Shown here: positions 51,727-61,250 of the stretch, piece by piece
Layout: every line of letters begins with the position of its first letter
How positions within the stretch are numbered: position 1 is the stretch's first letter
Assembly: GCA_013375495.1 (NCBI GenBank)
Contig: JABXKC010000002.1
Coordinates: 124,001 to 188,000 of the forward strand
DNA length: 64,000 nt
Reading direction: 5' to 3'
From: Promethearchaeota archaeon
GTDB lineage: Archaea; Asgardarchaeota; Lokiarchaeia; Sigynarchaeales; SOKP01
The notes under the pieces: generated by a model
The model's input: the letters and a program-made list of their open reading frames with translations, nothing else
What the model was told of the DNA's origin: nothing
Databases searched by the model: none
Made by a program: the position numbers and the translations under genes

Positions 51727-52833
51727 CTATTCAAATACTTTTATTGCTTTTTTTTCTTCAACTCTCATTGCTATCCTATGAGCTAGTTTACCCATTATAA
51801 CTTTAAGTGCGAAGTTCGAACGCGTTCTTTCATAGAGTTGTTTTAACAATAAACCTATTATAATAATAGTTAGTGGTAACAGGATTAATAGTACTGGAAG
51901 ATTAAGTGTTCCAAAAAATAGAAAGAATAAGAGATTATGAACAAGGTATATTGTTAAGGAATAAAATGAATAATAGAATATGAATTTAAAGCTCTTTTTG
52001 GTCTTAAGAATTTCATATTCTTCAACTAGTATGAAGACTGAAAACAGTATTAAACTAATCCCCATTGAAGAAATTATCCTATAAAAAGAAGGCAAGTTTA
52101 ACAATTGCATTAATTCTGCGGAAAAGACAAATACAATAAGAATTCCGCCAATTATAAATGAGGGAATTATGATTCTTTTTTTCAATAATTTTCTATGTCT
52201 TCCCTTCTCTTGATTGCTATATATATCGTAAAGGATATCTCCTACGGCTGTTCCAACTAAAAAAGCTGCAAATGAAGAAAAAATTGGATGTAGACTTATT
52301 GGATAAAACAGGATATGATAAATGACACCGAAAAAGTTAAGCTGTCCTTCGAAGTCTTGTAAAAACGATAAACTTATAAAATTGAAGATCATAAAAAAGA
52401 TTCCGAGGGAAATTCTCGTCCACTTTGATGTTTCTAATAATGGCCATATCAGAATTAAAGAAATTGCTATCGAAAGCAAAATAAATAAGCTCCAGACATA
52501 GAGTGGGTTAGAAATAGCAATTGCTATTAGAGTGTTATAAATCAAAGACACAAATAATAACAGCAGAGCCCTTAAAATGAATTCTCTCTTTACATTTTTT
52601 TTCCCGTTACCTTCCGAAGTTTCAGTTTTTAAACTTCTCGTTTTATAAAACAAAAAAGTACTTATTCCTGATATAAATTGAAAACTGACCCAGAAAACAT
52701 AATTAACTAAAAGAAGCGAAAAATTCACAAACCATTGAGAATCTCCCAATAGCCACCAATCACTAAGATGGAGCCATATCATAGCAATTATAGTTATTCC
52801 GCGAAAGTTATCGATACTTTTAAGCCTAATCAT
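51727..52833 (-). CDS. Membrane acyltransferase-like protein, DUF1624/HGSNAT type (copy 2)
   Basis: 368 residues, same length and layout as the 50509 copy. Shared marks: SIDNFRGITIIAMIWLHLSD, SFLQDFEGQLNFFG and TIYLVHNLLFFLFF. It has a slightly more charged loop near 75 (SEGNGKKNVKRE). 111 bases lie between the two genes, so they are probably one transcript. As a recent duplicate it may have a different acceptor or be redundant. Confidence 0.8.
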   Translation of the reverse strand: MIRLKSIDNFRGITIIAMIWLHLSDWWLLGDSQWFVNFSLLLVNYVFWVSFQFISGISTFLFYKTRSLKTETSEGNGKKNVKREFILRALLLLFVSLIYNTLIAIAISNPLYVWSLFILLSIAISLILIWPLLETSKWTRISLGIFFMIFNFISLSFLQDFEGQLNFFGVIYHILFYPISLHPIFSSFAAFLVGTAVGDILYDIYSNQEKGRHRKLLKKRIIIPSFIIGGILIVFVFSAELMQLLNLPSFYRIISSMGISLILFSVFILVEEYEILKTKKSFKFIFYYSFYSLTIYLVHNLLFFLFFGTLNLPVLLILLPLTIIIIGLLLKQLYERTRSNFALKVIMGKLAHRIAMRVEEKKAIKVFE

Positions 52834-52907
52834 CTAAGAAATTAAAGAAATCATTAATAAAATAAAATCAAACTTACTTACTACTTAGATTTTTTGATAT
52901 ATAAAAG

Positions 52908-54311
52908 TTATTTTCTATAAGTATCTCCATTATGGTTTAGGAACTTCTTTCTCTTAATCAGTAAATTTATCGCATAAGCGGCTTCGTGGGGTGTGTAGAA
53001 AATGGGAGCACGTTCTTTTTTTGCTATTTCTTTTAAATCTTCAAATCCTTCACTAAAAAGAAATAAAGGAATCAACGGCTTTTTTCTCCCTGTTTCGTTC
53101 CAAGCTCGGATAAGTCCACGAAAATGTTCGTCAGACTTCATTCCCAAAAATGGAGGTATTACAGCGCTCCCTACAACGATATCAATACCTGGATCTTCAA
53201 ACATTTCTCTAGCAACATTGTAATATTGTTGTTCTTCAGCAACTCCTATCATATCAAGAGGATTTATCTTTTGAACTAACGATATTAAATGAGGTGAAAT
53301 TTTTTCTTTTAAGGTATCAGAAAATTCTGCAAGCTTTAAATTAAATTTATCTACATTATCGCTAAAGAATACAGCATTACCTCCGCTATTAGTAAGAATC
53401 CCCACGCGTTCTCCCTCAGGGGGAATAATAAATGAAAGCGCCTTAATGGCAGTTATAAAATCGGATACATTTTCACACATAATTGCCCCTGCTTGGATAA
53501 TAGCAGTTTTGAGAATCTCATAATTCGAAGCAATAGATCCTGTGTGGCTTTGCGCGGCTAACATCCCTGTAGCGGTTTTTCCACCTTTTAAAACAACTAC
53601 AGGTTTTATTGGAGTAATTTCCTTTAATTTTTCGTAGAATCTCCTACCGTTGGATAGAGTTTCTATATAGATACATATAATTTTAGTGTTTTCATCGTGA
53701 TTAAAAAAACTAAGGAAATCATCAAATGAAATATCAACCCCATTACCAATATTTGCAAATTTAGAAACACCGACAACATTTCTTTCCATTTGATAAAAGA
53801 CAGCGCAACCAAAAGAACCAGATTGACTTATCATGCTAATTTCACCGTGAGGAGGGGTTTGTATAAACGAAGCATTAAGTCCAATATCCGCGTTTTGAAT
53901 TCCTACACAATTAGGACCGATTACCCGAATTCCAGCTTTTTTACACTTATCTACGATTACATTTTCTTTAATTTTTCCCTCTTCATTACTTTCTCCAAAT
54001 CCAGAAGTTACGATTATAATTCCTTTAACTTGTTTTTCAATACATTGATCCACTACAGAGTCTACAATATTTGCGGGCACCAAAATAATTGCAATATCTA
54101 CTTCGTCTTTAATATCTGAGAGAGAGTTGTATGTTTTTATTCCTAGAATTTCCTTACTTCCATGGGAAACAAGATAAACTTTACTCGTTAAATTCTTATT
54201 TTTTAAGATATTTGCAGTAACAGCATTACCAAACTTTTTTGGATTTGCTGTCGCTCCTATTATAGCAATAGATTTAGGATAAAAGAAGACAGAAAGCATA
54301 ACTTTAAGCAT
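52908..54311 (-). CDS. Acyl-CoA synthetase (ADP-forming), alpha subunit
   Basis: 467 residues. CoA-binding domain with FYPKSIAIIGATANPKKFG, IGPNCVGIQN of the ligase-CoA domain, and the active His H256 in QSHTGSIAS. A typical ACS-alpha length without ATP-grasp, so a beta partner from another locus must complete it. It converts acyl-CoA to acid with ATP formation. The operon is iorB-iorA-this gene, with an eight-base overlap to iorA, so the substrate is probably an aryl-CoA from aromatic amino-acid breakdown. ATG 54311 overlaps; ATG 54299 (MLSVFFYPKS) is an alternative start. Confidence 0.92.
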   Translation of the reverse strand: MLKVMLSVFFYPKSIAIIGATANPKKFGNAVTANILKNKNLTSKVYLVSHGSKEILGIKTYNSLSDIKDEVDIAIILVPANIVDSVVDQCIEKQVKGIIIVTSGFGESNEEGKIKENVIVDKCKKAGIRVIGPNCVGIQNADIGLNASFIQTPPHGEISMISQSGSFGCAVFYQMERNVVGVSKFANIGNGVDISFDDFLSFFNHDENTKIICIYIETLSNGRRFYEKLKEITPIKPVVVLKGGKTATGMLAAQSHTGSIASNYEILKTAIIQAGAIMCENVSDFITAIKALSFIIPPEGERVGILTNSGGNAVFFSDNVDKFNLKLAEFSDTLKEKISPHLISLVQKINPLDMIGVAEEQQYYNVAREMFEDPGIDIVVGSAVIPPFLGMKSDEHFRGLIRAWNETGRKKPLIPLFLFSEGFEDLKEIAKKERAPIFYTPHEAAYAINLLIKRKKFLNHNGDTYRK

Positions 54312-56208
54312 CTACCTCGTATATGGCATTTTGTGGGCATACATCAATGCACACTTTGCATCCCCTGCAAACTGACTGCTCTATTGAAACTTTTTTGATC
54401 TCCTCACTAAAATTTAACGCTTGGCAACCAAATTTATTAACGCATATTAAGCAAGCAGTACATTTATCTTGATCAACTTCTATAGTAGGTCGAATAATGT
54501 GTTGAGCTCGAAACTGATTCGATTCAACTAATGAACATAGATGTCTAGAAATGAAAACGCGAACTCCTTCTACTTTTACTGCCTCCTCCAGTTTTTCTAC
54601 AGTTTTATTTAGATCATTTGCATCTTCAACCCAAATTTTATCCTCAGAAACGCCACATCCTTTAACAAGATCTTCTAAAATAACGCGAATACCAGGTTCG
54701 TTTGTTATAGTAATACCTGTACCAGGATTATCTTGAAAACCAGTCATGCTTGTCGATCTATTATCTAATATTACAACTAGCATATTATTTTTGTTGAAAA
54801 CTGCGTTTATTAAAGCGGGAATTCCGGAATGGAAGAAAGTAGAATCCCCTAAAATCGCTAATACGGGATTCTCTTTACTCTGGACTTTTGCAATTCCGTT
54901 TGCTAACCCAATAGAACCTCCCATACACACTTCTGTATCAATTCCTTCCAAAGGCTTGTATACCGCTAATGTATAACACCCAATATCTGAAGAATTAACA
55001 AATTTAGTTTTCATCTTCTTTTCAACTTGCTTAATCGCGTAAAATGTCGCTCTATGACCACATCCTGGACACAAAATAGGAAGCCTTGGTGGAATAATCA
55101 TCATTTTATCAGGTACTGGGACTTTTTTATATGAAAAGCCCATCAAACGAGCTAGATTTTCTAGATAAATTTCACCAGAAAACTCTCCGTTTTGTGGAAA
55201 AATATCTTTCCCATGAATTTTCACCTCTTTGGAGAACCCTTCCTCGTACGCAATTTGTTTTAAAATATTTTCAAGAAACGGTTCTAACTCCTCAATCACC
55301 ACAACTTCGTCAGAGGATGTTAATAGTTCTTTAATTAATTTTCTTGGTGGAGGATACACTAATCCGAGTTTCAAAATAGATACCTTTTTGCTGATCCCGT
55401 AAAAATTTAGAGCATCTAACAATTGAGAGTATGGTACTCCCGCTGCTACAAATCCATACCTAACACCGTTAACTTTTTCTCCTGATAATTGTAGTGAATT
55501 AAAAGGAAAATCATCGGCAAATTTGGATATTTCATCTAATCTTTCTAACAACCTCATGCGTAATACTCTCGAGTGCGAAGGTAAACATACCCATCTAGAA
55601 CGATCCCAATCAAATCCATAATCACGATTCAAAAGATTCACCTCTCCAAGAACTACATCTCCTCTCCCGTGGTTTAATCTAGTGGTAGTACGAAATAGTA
55701 CTAAGGATTGGTATTCCTCCGAAAAATCAAAAGCATATTTTATCAAATCCTTAGCCTCTTGCGGATTAGATGGCTCAAATACAGGTACCAATGCATGTAG
55801 CCCAAAATATCGATTATCTTGTTCATTTTGAGAAGAATAACAGTTAGGATCATCTGCCGAGATCAACACCACTCCACCTCTCGCTCCCGCATAACAAGCC
55901 GTCATAAAAGCATCTGACGCAACATTTACTCCTACATGTTTCATAACCGCGACTGAGCGCACATTTGACATAGAACCTCCGTATGCTACTTCAAATCCTA
56001 CTTTTTCGTTCACGCTCCATTCTAATTTAAGATGCGGGAAAAACTTCTGCATTTGAGCTAATGTTGGTAGTATCTCAGAAGAGGGAGTCCCGGGATAACC
56101 AGCGCCAATCACTGTTCCCGCTTCTAAAATCCCCCGGGCAATTGCTTCGTTCCCCAACATAATGATTTTTTTTCCAGGGTCGTCCTCTGCAAAAATTGGT
56201 CTACTCAT
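54304..56208 (-). CDS. iorA: Indolepyruvate:ferredoxin oxidoreductase, alpha subunit
   Basis: 634 residues. The N-terminal pyruvate/2-oxoacid-type domain begins with IMLGNEAIARGILEAG and GYPGTPSSEI. The TPP domain has GDSTFFHSGIPALINAVF and the Mg/TPP site after it. The C-terminus has two ferredoxin-like clusters, CTACLICVNKFGC and CRGCKVCIDVCP. It oxidises aryl pyruvates to aryl-CoA with reduction of ferredoxin. Its start overlaps the iorB stop by eight bases. The product feeds the ACS-alpha-containing step encoded next. Confidence 0.95.
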   Translation of the reverse strand: MSRPIFAEDDPGKKIIMLGNEAIARGILEAGTVIGAGYPGTPSSEILPTLAQMQKFFPHLKLEWSVNEKVGFEVAYGGSMSNVRSVAVMKHVGVNVASDAFMTACYAGARGGVVLISADDPNCYSSQNEQDNRYFGLHALVPVFEPSNPQEAKDLIKYAFDFSEEYQSLVLFRTTTRLNHGRGDVVLGEVNLLNRDYGFDWDRSRWVCLPSHSRVLRMRLLERLDEISKFADDFPFNSLQLSGEKVNGVRYGFVAAGVPYSQLLDALNFYGISKKVSILKLGLVYPPPRKLIKELLTSSDEVVVIEELEPFLENILKQIAYEEGFSKEVKIHGKDIFPQNGEFSGEIYLENLARLMGFSYKKVPVPDKMMIIPPRLPILCPGCGHRATFYAIKQVEKKMKTKFVNSSDIGCYTLAVYKPLEGIDTEVCMGGSIGLANGIAKVQSKENPVLAILGDSTFFHSGIPALINAVFNKNNMLVVILDNRSTSMTGFQDNPGTGITITNEPGIRVILEDLVKGCGVSEDKIWVEDANDLNKTVEKLEEAVKVEGVRVFISRHLCSLVESNQFRAQHIIRPTIEVDQDKCTACLICVNKFGCQALNFSEEIKKVSIEQSVCRGCKVCIDVCPQNAIYEVDA

Positions 56209-56821
56209 TATAAACCCTCTTAATTTTTAGCCCATTTTCAATTCCAAAATTAAATGCTTTCCGGTTTATATCGTGAAATTTAGTAGGGAGATAACTTAAG
56301 ATAGCATTCTCGAGCATTTCTTTTTTAAGTGGTAAAACTTTAAATCCAATTAGAGCTCCTAACATTACAACATTCATCGTTCTAGGATTCCCCAAATCTG
56401 TAGCAATTTTAACGCCGTCTATAAAAAATATATTTGGCGATACACTCTTCAAAAAATCGCGAATCTCCGCTATGTTTGGATAGTCCATTCCCATTTGATG
56501 AATCATGGGAGGAATAATGATGTTCTCATTAATCAAAAAAACAGTTTCTGGTCCTGCATAATTGAAAATCCTAACAGCCTCACTTGCTTCAAAAGCTAAA
56601 ATAGTGTTAGTTTTTCCTCGTGGAATTAGAGGACCTTCTACTTCAGTGCCAAAACGAAGATATGATGCAACAGAGCCTCCTCTCTGAGCCATACCATGAG
56701 TCTCAGCTGTCCTAACCTTATAGTCTTCTAATATAGCTGCGTAGGAGAGAATTTGGGTTGCTCGGATTACACCTTGGCCTCCTACTCCTACATTTAATAA
56801 ATTATAGGTTTTGATTTCCAT
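56201..56821 (-). CDS. iorB: Indolepyruvate:ferredoxin oxidoreductase, beta subunit
   Basis: 206 residues, gamma-type POR domain: NVGVGGQGVIRATQILSYAA near the start, then AETHGMAQRGGSVASYLRFG in the middle. The family partner IorA overlaps downstream. Together they oxidise 2-oxo acids of aromatic amino acids. ATG 56821 follows an AT-rich leader, first gene of the operon. Confidence 0.93.
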   Translation of the reverse strand: MEIKTYNLLNVGVGGQGVIRATQILSYAAILEDYKVRTAETHGMAQRGGSVASYLRFGTEVEGPLIPRGKTNTILAFEASEAVRIFNYAGPETVFLINENIIIPPMIHQMGMDYPNIAEIRDFLKSVSPNIFFIDGVKIATDLGNPRTMNVVMLGALIGFKVLPLKKEMLENAILSYLPTKFHDINRKAFNFGIENGLKIKRVYNE

Positions 56822-57267
56822 GATTAAGTATCATTAAAAATTAAGCTTTTTACTATCCTCTTTAGTTTTTCTTAATCTCTTAAATTTAATTAAATTATTC
56901 CTTAAAATAGATAATGGGAGGATAATGGGAAACACCAATTAATTTCTTAATATGGGTTCAGAGAATTAAAAACAAAAAATTTATTCTGAAACCAGAGTTG
57001 CTGGTAACAAAATAAGATTTTAGCTCTACAAATTTAGGCAACACGAGAAGTATTTAGTCGACAAAAATGAAGTGTAATCGTTAAACCCAAAAGGATTTAT
57101 CTATTAAATGCTTTTACAATTAAACTTATGATCAAGTATCATTTTTAATATTAGTATCAATTAATTAAATGATGGACTGTTAACCGCTCTTTTAATAATG
57201 AATCTATGCTTATTAATTTCTTAATAAATTTGGATTTTGATTTTGTAATAGCTTATCGATCAAAAAT

Positions 57268-57279
57268 TTTGCGCGCAAA
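57268..57279. promoter_or_regulatory. Perfect GC-core palindrome
   Basis: TTTGCGCGCAAA, a 12-base perfect palindrome in an otherwise AT-rich noncoding stretch, with further near-symmetry outside (AAATTT on both sides). A plausible protein-binding site. Confidence 0.4.
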
Positions 57280-57525
57280 TTTGGCTGAATATGGTTAAAT
57301 AAAATGATTTAAGTCTGAAGAAATTCGAGAAAAATTCTATTTTTAAATTAAATCTATGAATTATCTTCACATTAATTTGTAAATTTAAGATTAATTAGTT
57401 AAAGTAAGAGAGATTTTATTTCAAATGTGCTACTATCATTTAAATTTATTGAATATTCAAATAGAGTGTTTGTAAAATTAACGAATGATTCGTAAAATTT
57501 TTATATGTGAAGATCATTATTATGT

Positions 57526-57545
57526 TAGAAAATTTCGATTTTCTA
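57526..57545. other. Eight-base-stem UUCG hairpin
   Basis: TAGAAAAT and ATTTTCTA flank TTCG exactly, giving an eight-base stem with a UUCG tetraloop, a very stable RNA form on the plus strand. Possibly part of an RNA; no U-run directly follows. Confidence 0.4.
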
Positions 57546-57793
57546 TCTTGTAGTGGAATGTTTCGATTTTAGCCCTTAATTTATTCCTCCACGAATGAGT
57601 TTTTCCCGCTAAATGAATTTGCATTCCATTACTTTTTTTTTTAAATTTAACTATCTTCTATTCAATTTTAGCTCGCATTTTTTGAATATTTATTCGTCAA
57701 ACATATTTTGACAGAATTTTAAGAAGAAATTATTTAATCGCGGTAAAAGAAATTAAATAGTTTTAAAAGGTAACCTTATTCTAAAGGATTTTT

Positions 57794-58996
57794 TTATTCT
57801 TTGTTTATATTCGTATTGTTAAATTCTTTTATCAAAATCGGAATAACTTCATTGAGATCCCCTACGATCCCATAGTGAGCAACATTAAAAATAGGGGCAC
57901 TGGGGTCCTTATTAATTGCAACGATAACATCGGAATTTTCCATACCTACAATATGTTGGATTGCCCCGGAAATGCCACAGGCAATATATAATTTTGGAGA
58001 AACGGTTACACCTGTTTGACCTATTTGTCTATCTGGATCAAGCCAATTTAACTCTATGGTTATTCTTGACCCCCCTAATTCCGCGCCTAATACATCTGCT
58101 AATTCTTCTATTAGTTTAAAGTTTTCTTTGGAACCTACTCCTCTTCCCCCTGCTACTATGATTTTTGCTTGATCAAGGTTTACTGTAGTTTTACTCGTAT
58201 TTATAACCTTTATAATCTTTGAAACTGAATCTTTTTCATCAAAGGTGTAATCAATTTTTCTAATAGATGCTTTTTTTTCTCCTTTTTTTGGAACTTTAAA
58301 AATCCCTGGTCTCACTGTAGCCATTTGTGGGCGACTAGAAGGAGTTCTAATAGTAGCCATAATATTACCTCCAAATGTAGGACGGGTTTGAAGAAGATTT
58401 TTCGTTTCGAGATCAATACTCAAACCAGTACAGTCTGCAGTTAAACCCGCATTTATTCTTTTAGCCACTCTTGGTGCAAAATCCCTTCCTGTTGGAGTAG
58501 CTCCAATCAATATTATCTCCGGTTTATTTTCAGTTATTAACTCTGAAATTACCTTTACGTAGAGATCTGAATAATAATCTTTCAAAATAGGTGAGCGCAC
58601 ATAAATTATCTCATCCATCCTATATTGGCTAAAATCCTCCAATTTTTCATCGAAACTATTTCCTAATATTACAAATGTTAAATTTACGCCTAAAATATCT
58701 GCTAATTCTCGTCCTTTTCCTAATAATTGGAACGCGACACTATGAATCTTCTTTTTGTAATGTTCAGCAATAACCCAAACGCCTTTGAACTGAGACAAAT
58801 CCGTTTTCTCTACCGTAACTTCATCGCGTTCTAGCGTTATTGCTTCTACCGGACAAACATCTAAACACGCTCCACATAGATTACAGTTAGGGAGTACCTT
58901 CGCCTTATCATTTTCTAGTTCAAGTGCTCCAAAGGGACAACTATCTACACAGTTTCCACACCCGGTACACTGGCCATCGTCAATGATAATACTCAT
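57794..58996 (-). CDS. etfA: Electron transfer flavoprotein alpha subunit with N-terminal ferredoxin domain
   Basis: 400 residues. The N-terminus has two [4Fe-4S] motifs, CTGCGNCVDSCP and CNLCGACLDVCP. ETF-alpha follows, with the FAD motif GQTGVTVSPKLYIACGISG and GGRGVGSKENFKLIEELA. The ferredoxin fusion is found in anaerobic ETFs linked to Fe-S electron carriers. ATG 58996 lies 13 bases after the etfB stop, so etfB-etfA are one transcript. Partner: the acyl-CoA dehydrogenase upstream. Confidence 0.95.
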   Translation of the reverse strand: MSIIIDDGQCTGCGNCVDSCPFGALELENDKAKVLPNCNLCGACLDVCPVEAITLERDEVTVEKTDLSQFKGVWVIAEHYKKKIHSVAFQLLGKGRELADILGVNLTFVILGNSFDEKLEDFSQYRMDEIIYVRSPILKDYYSDLYVKVISELITENKPEIILIGATPTGRDFAPRVAKRINAGLTADCTGLSIDLETKNLLQTRPTFGGNIMATIRTPSSRPQMATVRPGIFKVPKKGEKKASIRKIDYTFDEKDSVSKIIKVINTSKTTVNLDQAKIIVAGGRGVGSKENFKLIEELADVLGAELGGSRITIELNWLDPDRQIGQTGVTVSPKLYIACGISGAIQHIVGMENSDVIVAINKDPSAPIFNVAHYGIVGDLNEVIPILIKEFNNTNINKE

Positions 58997-59009
58997 TTAA
59001 AGCGGCCTC

Positions 59010-59816
59010 CTAAAATATTTTATCCTTTTTTAAATTTAGGCATAATTGTTGAGCTATTTCTTCGAGGGTTCCTTTCAAAATAATGTGATCGCCTTTTCTT
59101 TCAGGAGAAAAGATTCTCCAAACTTCAGTGTTCGAGCCGTTTAAACCAATTTTTGATTTGTCAGCGTCTAAAGCCTCTGCGTCAAAATGAACAATTTTGG
59201 AATTATCGTGCGCTTTCAATATTCCAACCATACTTGGATATCGGGGTTTGTTAATGTCGTTCAAAACAGATATTAACGCGGGTAATCTCGTTTCAATTAC
59301 TACAATCTCCACAGCTCTAAATTTTCTTTCAGCAACTATTTTATCCTCGCTTAATTCTACGCTTAAAACGTACGCAATCTGTGGAATGCCTAGCTCTTCT
59401 GCTAATTCGGGGGGCACTTGACCCGTGTCTCCGTCGATTGCTTGAGCCCCACAGATAACAAGATATTTTTCTTTGGAGTCGGACTCATTTAATATCTTTT
59501 TGATTGCTAATGCTAGAGTATAAGATGTAGCTAACGTATCAGCTCCAGCAAAAGCTCTGTCCGTTAATAGATATCCTTTATCCGCACCCATCGCTATTGC
59601 CTCCCGTAATGTTTCTTCTGCTTGTGGAGGTCCCATACTGAGAACTACAACTTCGGCACCATGTTTCTCCTTTAAAGACAAAGCTAATTCGACAGCATTT
59701 CGATCGTTAGGATTAACTACTGATAAAATCCCCTCTCTTACAAGCGTATTGGTTTTAGGGTCTATTTTTACCTCTGATACGCCTGGCACTTGTTTTACGC
59801 AAACAAATATTATCAA
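59010..59816 (-). CDS. etfB: Electron transfer flavoprotein beta subunit
   Basis: 268 residues. Begins MIIFVCVKQVPGVSEVKIDP; AMP/nucleotide region VLSMGPPQAEETLREAIAMG; ending with the C-terminal arm that wraps the alpha subunit. Pairs with EtfA next door, accepting electrons from the acyl-CoA dehydrogenase at 59978. Same-strand order dehydrogenase-etfB-etfA. Confidence 0.95.
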   Translation of the reverse strand: MIIFVCVKQVPGVSEVKIDPKTNTLVREGILSVVNPNDRNAVELALSLKEKHGAEVVVLSMGPPQAEETLREAIAMGADKGYLLTDRAFAGADTLATSYTLALAIKKILNESDSKEKYLVICGAQAIDGDTGQVPPELAEELGIPQIAYVLSVELSEDKIVAERKFRAVEIVVIETRLPALISVLNDINKPRYPSMVGILKAHDNSKIVHFDAEALDADKSKIGLNGSNTEVWRIFSPERKGDHIILKGTLEEIAQQLCLNLKKDKIF

Positions 59817-59977
59817 ATCGAAACCACTTTTTATTTAGCTCTCTCTAAAATTAAAACTATCAATTTTTTGTTAAAACGAATAATTTATTCAAGAAAAATA
59901 AATTTTCCGATATTCAAACAAAAATTTGAAGGAAAAATTAGTTAAATAATAATAATAATGAAACTCATTTGTATCAA

Positions 59978-61132
59978 CTACGCTCCTTTTCTAAGTAAAT
60001 TAGTAGCAATCACTAATCTTTGTATTTCGCTTGTTCCTTCATAAATTTCACCCATCTTTGCGTCTCTAAAATATCGTTCCACTGGGTACGCTTTCATTAG
60101 TCCATAACCTCCGTGTATCTGAACTGCACCATGAGCAGCTTGCATTGCGGCTTCTGATGCCACTAATTTTGCCATTGAACTCGCCATTCCAAATTCTTCT
60201 CCTTTGTCGTGCATATAAGCTGCTTTATAGGTAAATAATCGTGCTGATTCAACTGCGACAGCCATATCGGCAATTTTCCATTGAATGGCTTGGAATCTTC
60301 CGATAGGTTTGTTAAACTGAACCCTTTCATTTGCATATTTAATTGAGGCTTCTAACGCTGCTTGTCCTAACCCAACACATTGAGCAGCAATACCTATTCT
60401 TCCAAAATCCAAAATCTTCATCGCCATCTTAAAACCTTCTCCTGGATTTCCTAATATATCTTCTTCAGGTACTCTAACATCTTGGAATACGAGTTCTGAA
60501 GTATTTGACGCTCGAACGCCCATTTTATCTTCTTTTACTCCGACAGAATAACCAGGAGTTTTAGAATCTACAAGAAAAACTGTCATTTGTTTCCTACTAT
60601 CCTTTTCTCCAGTTTTAGCTACTACAAGTAATGTTCCCGCAATACCACCAGAAGTTGCGAATATTTTGGTACCATTGAGTACATATTCGTCTCCATCTTT
60701 AACTGCTGTTAATTGAACACCTCCCGCATCGCTACCAGCATTAGCTTCTGTAAGACAAAAAGCCCCCACTTTATTACCCTTTGCGAGATCTATGAGAAAT
60801 TTCTGTTTTTGCTCCTCTGTCCCGAACTTATAAATAGGATAAGCAGCAACTCCATTGTGAACTGCTGTAGTAATACCCCACGCAGCATCTGCACGCGAAA
60901 TTTCTTCTATAACGATGCTAAAACCTATTGTATCTTTATGAAGTCCTGCTCCTCCATATTCCTCTGGAATGCAAGCACCAAAATAATTCATTTCTTTCAT
61001 TTTTTGAAAAGCGTTATCATCTAACTCTTGCTTTTCATCGCTTTCTCTCGCGACAGGTACGATATACTCTTCAGCAAACTGTCTAGTTATTTTTTTTAGC
61101 ATTTTTTGCTTTTCAGTAAGCGAAAATTCCAT
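59978..61132 (-). CDS. Acyl-CoA dehydrogenase
   Basis: 384 residues, typical length. N-terminal domain from MEFSLTEKQKMLKKITRQFA; the FAD-binding CLTEANAGSDAGG; C-terminal helices with the catalytic Glu in MGEIYEGTSEIQRLV. It desaturates acyl-CoA, passing electrons to ETF. Followed by etfB after 161 bases, and preceded by the enoyl-CoA hydratase after 118 bases, on the same strand. The chain-length specificity is unknown. Confidence 0.95.
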   Translation of the reverse strand: MEFSLTEKQKMLKKITRQFAEEYIVPVARESDEKQELDDNAFQKMKEMNYFGACIPEEYGGAGLHKDTIGFSIVIEEISRADAAWGITTAVHNGVAAYPIYKFGTEEQKQKFLIDLAKGNKVGAFCLTEANAGSDAGGVQLTAVKDGDEYVLNGTKIFATSGGIAGTLLVVAKTGEKDSRKQMTVFLVDSKTPGYSVGVKEDKMGVRASNTSELVFQDVRVPEEDILGNPGEGFKMAMKILDFGRIGIAAQCVGLGQAALEASIKYANERVQFNKPIGRFQAIQWKIADMAVAVESARLFTYKAAYMHDKGEEFGMASSMAKLVASEAAMQAAHGAVQIHGGYGLMKAYPVERYFRDAKMGEIYEGTSEIQRLVIATNLLRKGA

Positions 61133-61250
61133 AAAATCACAATCAAATATTTTTATTTTTATTTTTTAAATCTATATTATAATTTAAATTATCCTAAAAG
61201 ATAAAGTCATTCGTGTAGTAGAGAAATATAAAACATAACTCTAACATTTA

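Larger units (their letters stand above)
56822..57793. other. 972-base gene-free region with palindromes
   Basis: No reading frame of useful length, tRNA-like fold or repeat array was recognised on either strand. It contains TTTGCGCGCAAA (57268-57279), ACGAATGATTCGT (57481-57493) and a hairpin TAGAAAAT-TTCG-ATTTTCTA (57526-57545). The iorB promoter lies at its left end, while the right end follows the stop of the leftward etfA gene. It could hold a non-coding RNA or a regulatory or origin-like region. Confidence 0.5.

Noticed and set aside
51807..51822. GCGAAGTTCGAACG recurring at 35939 and here
   Set aside because: Here it is inside a coding region (acyltransferase C-terminus) as ordinary codons, so chance similarity is likelier than an operator.
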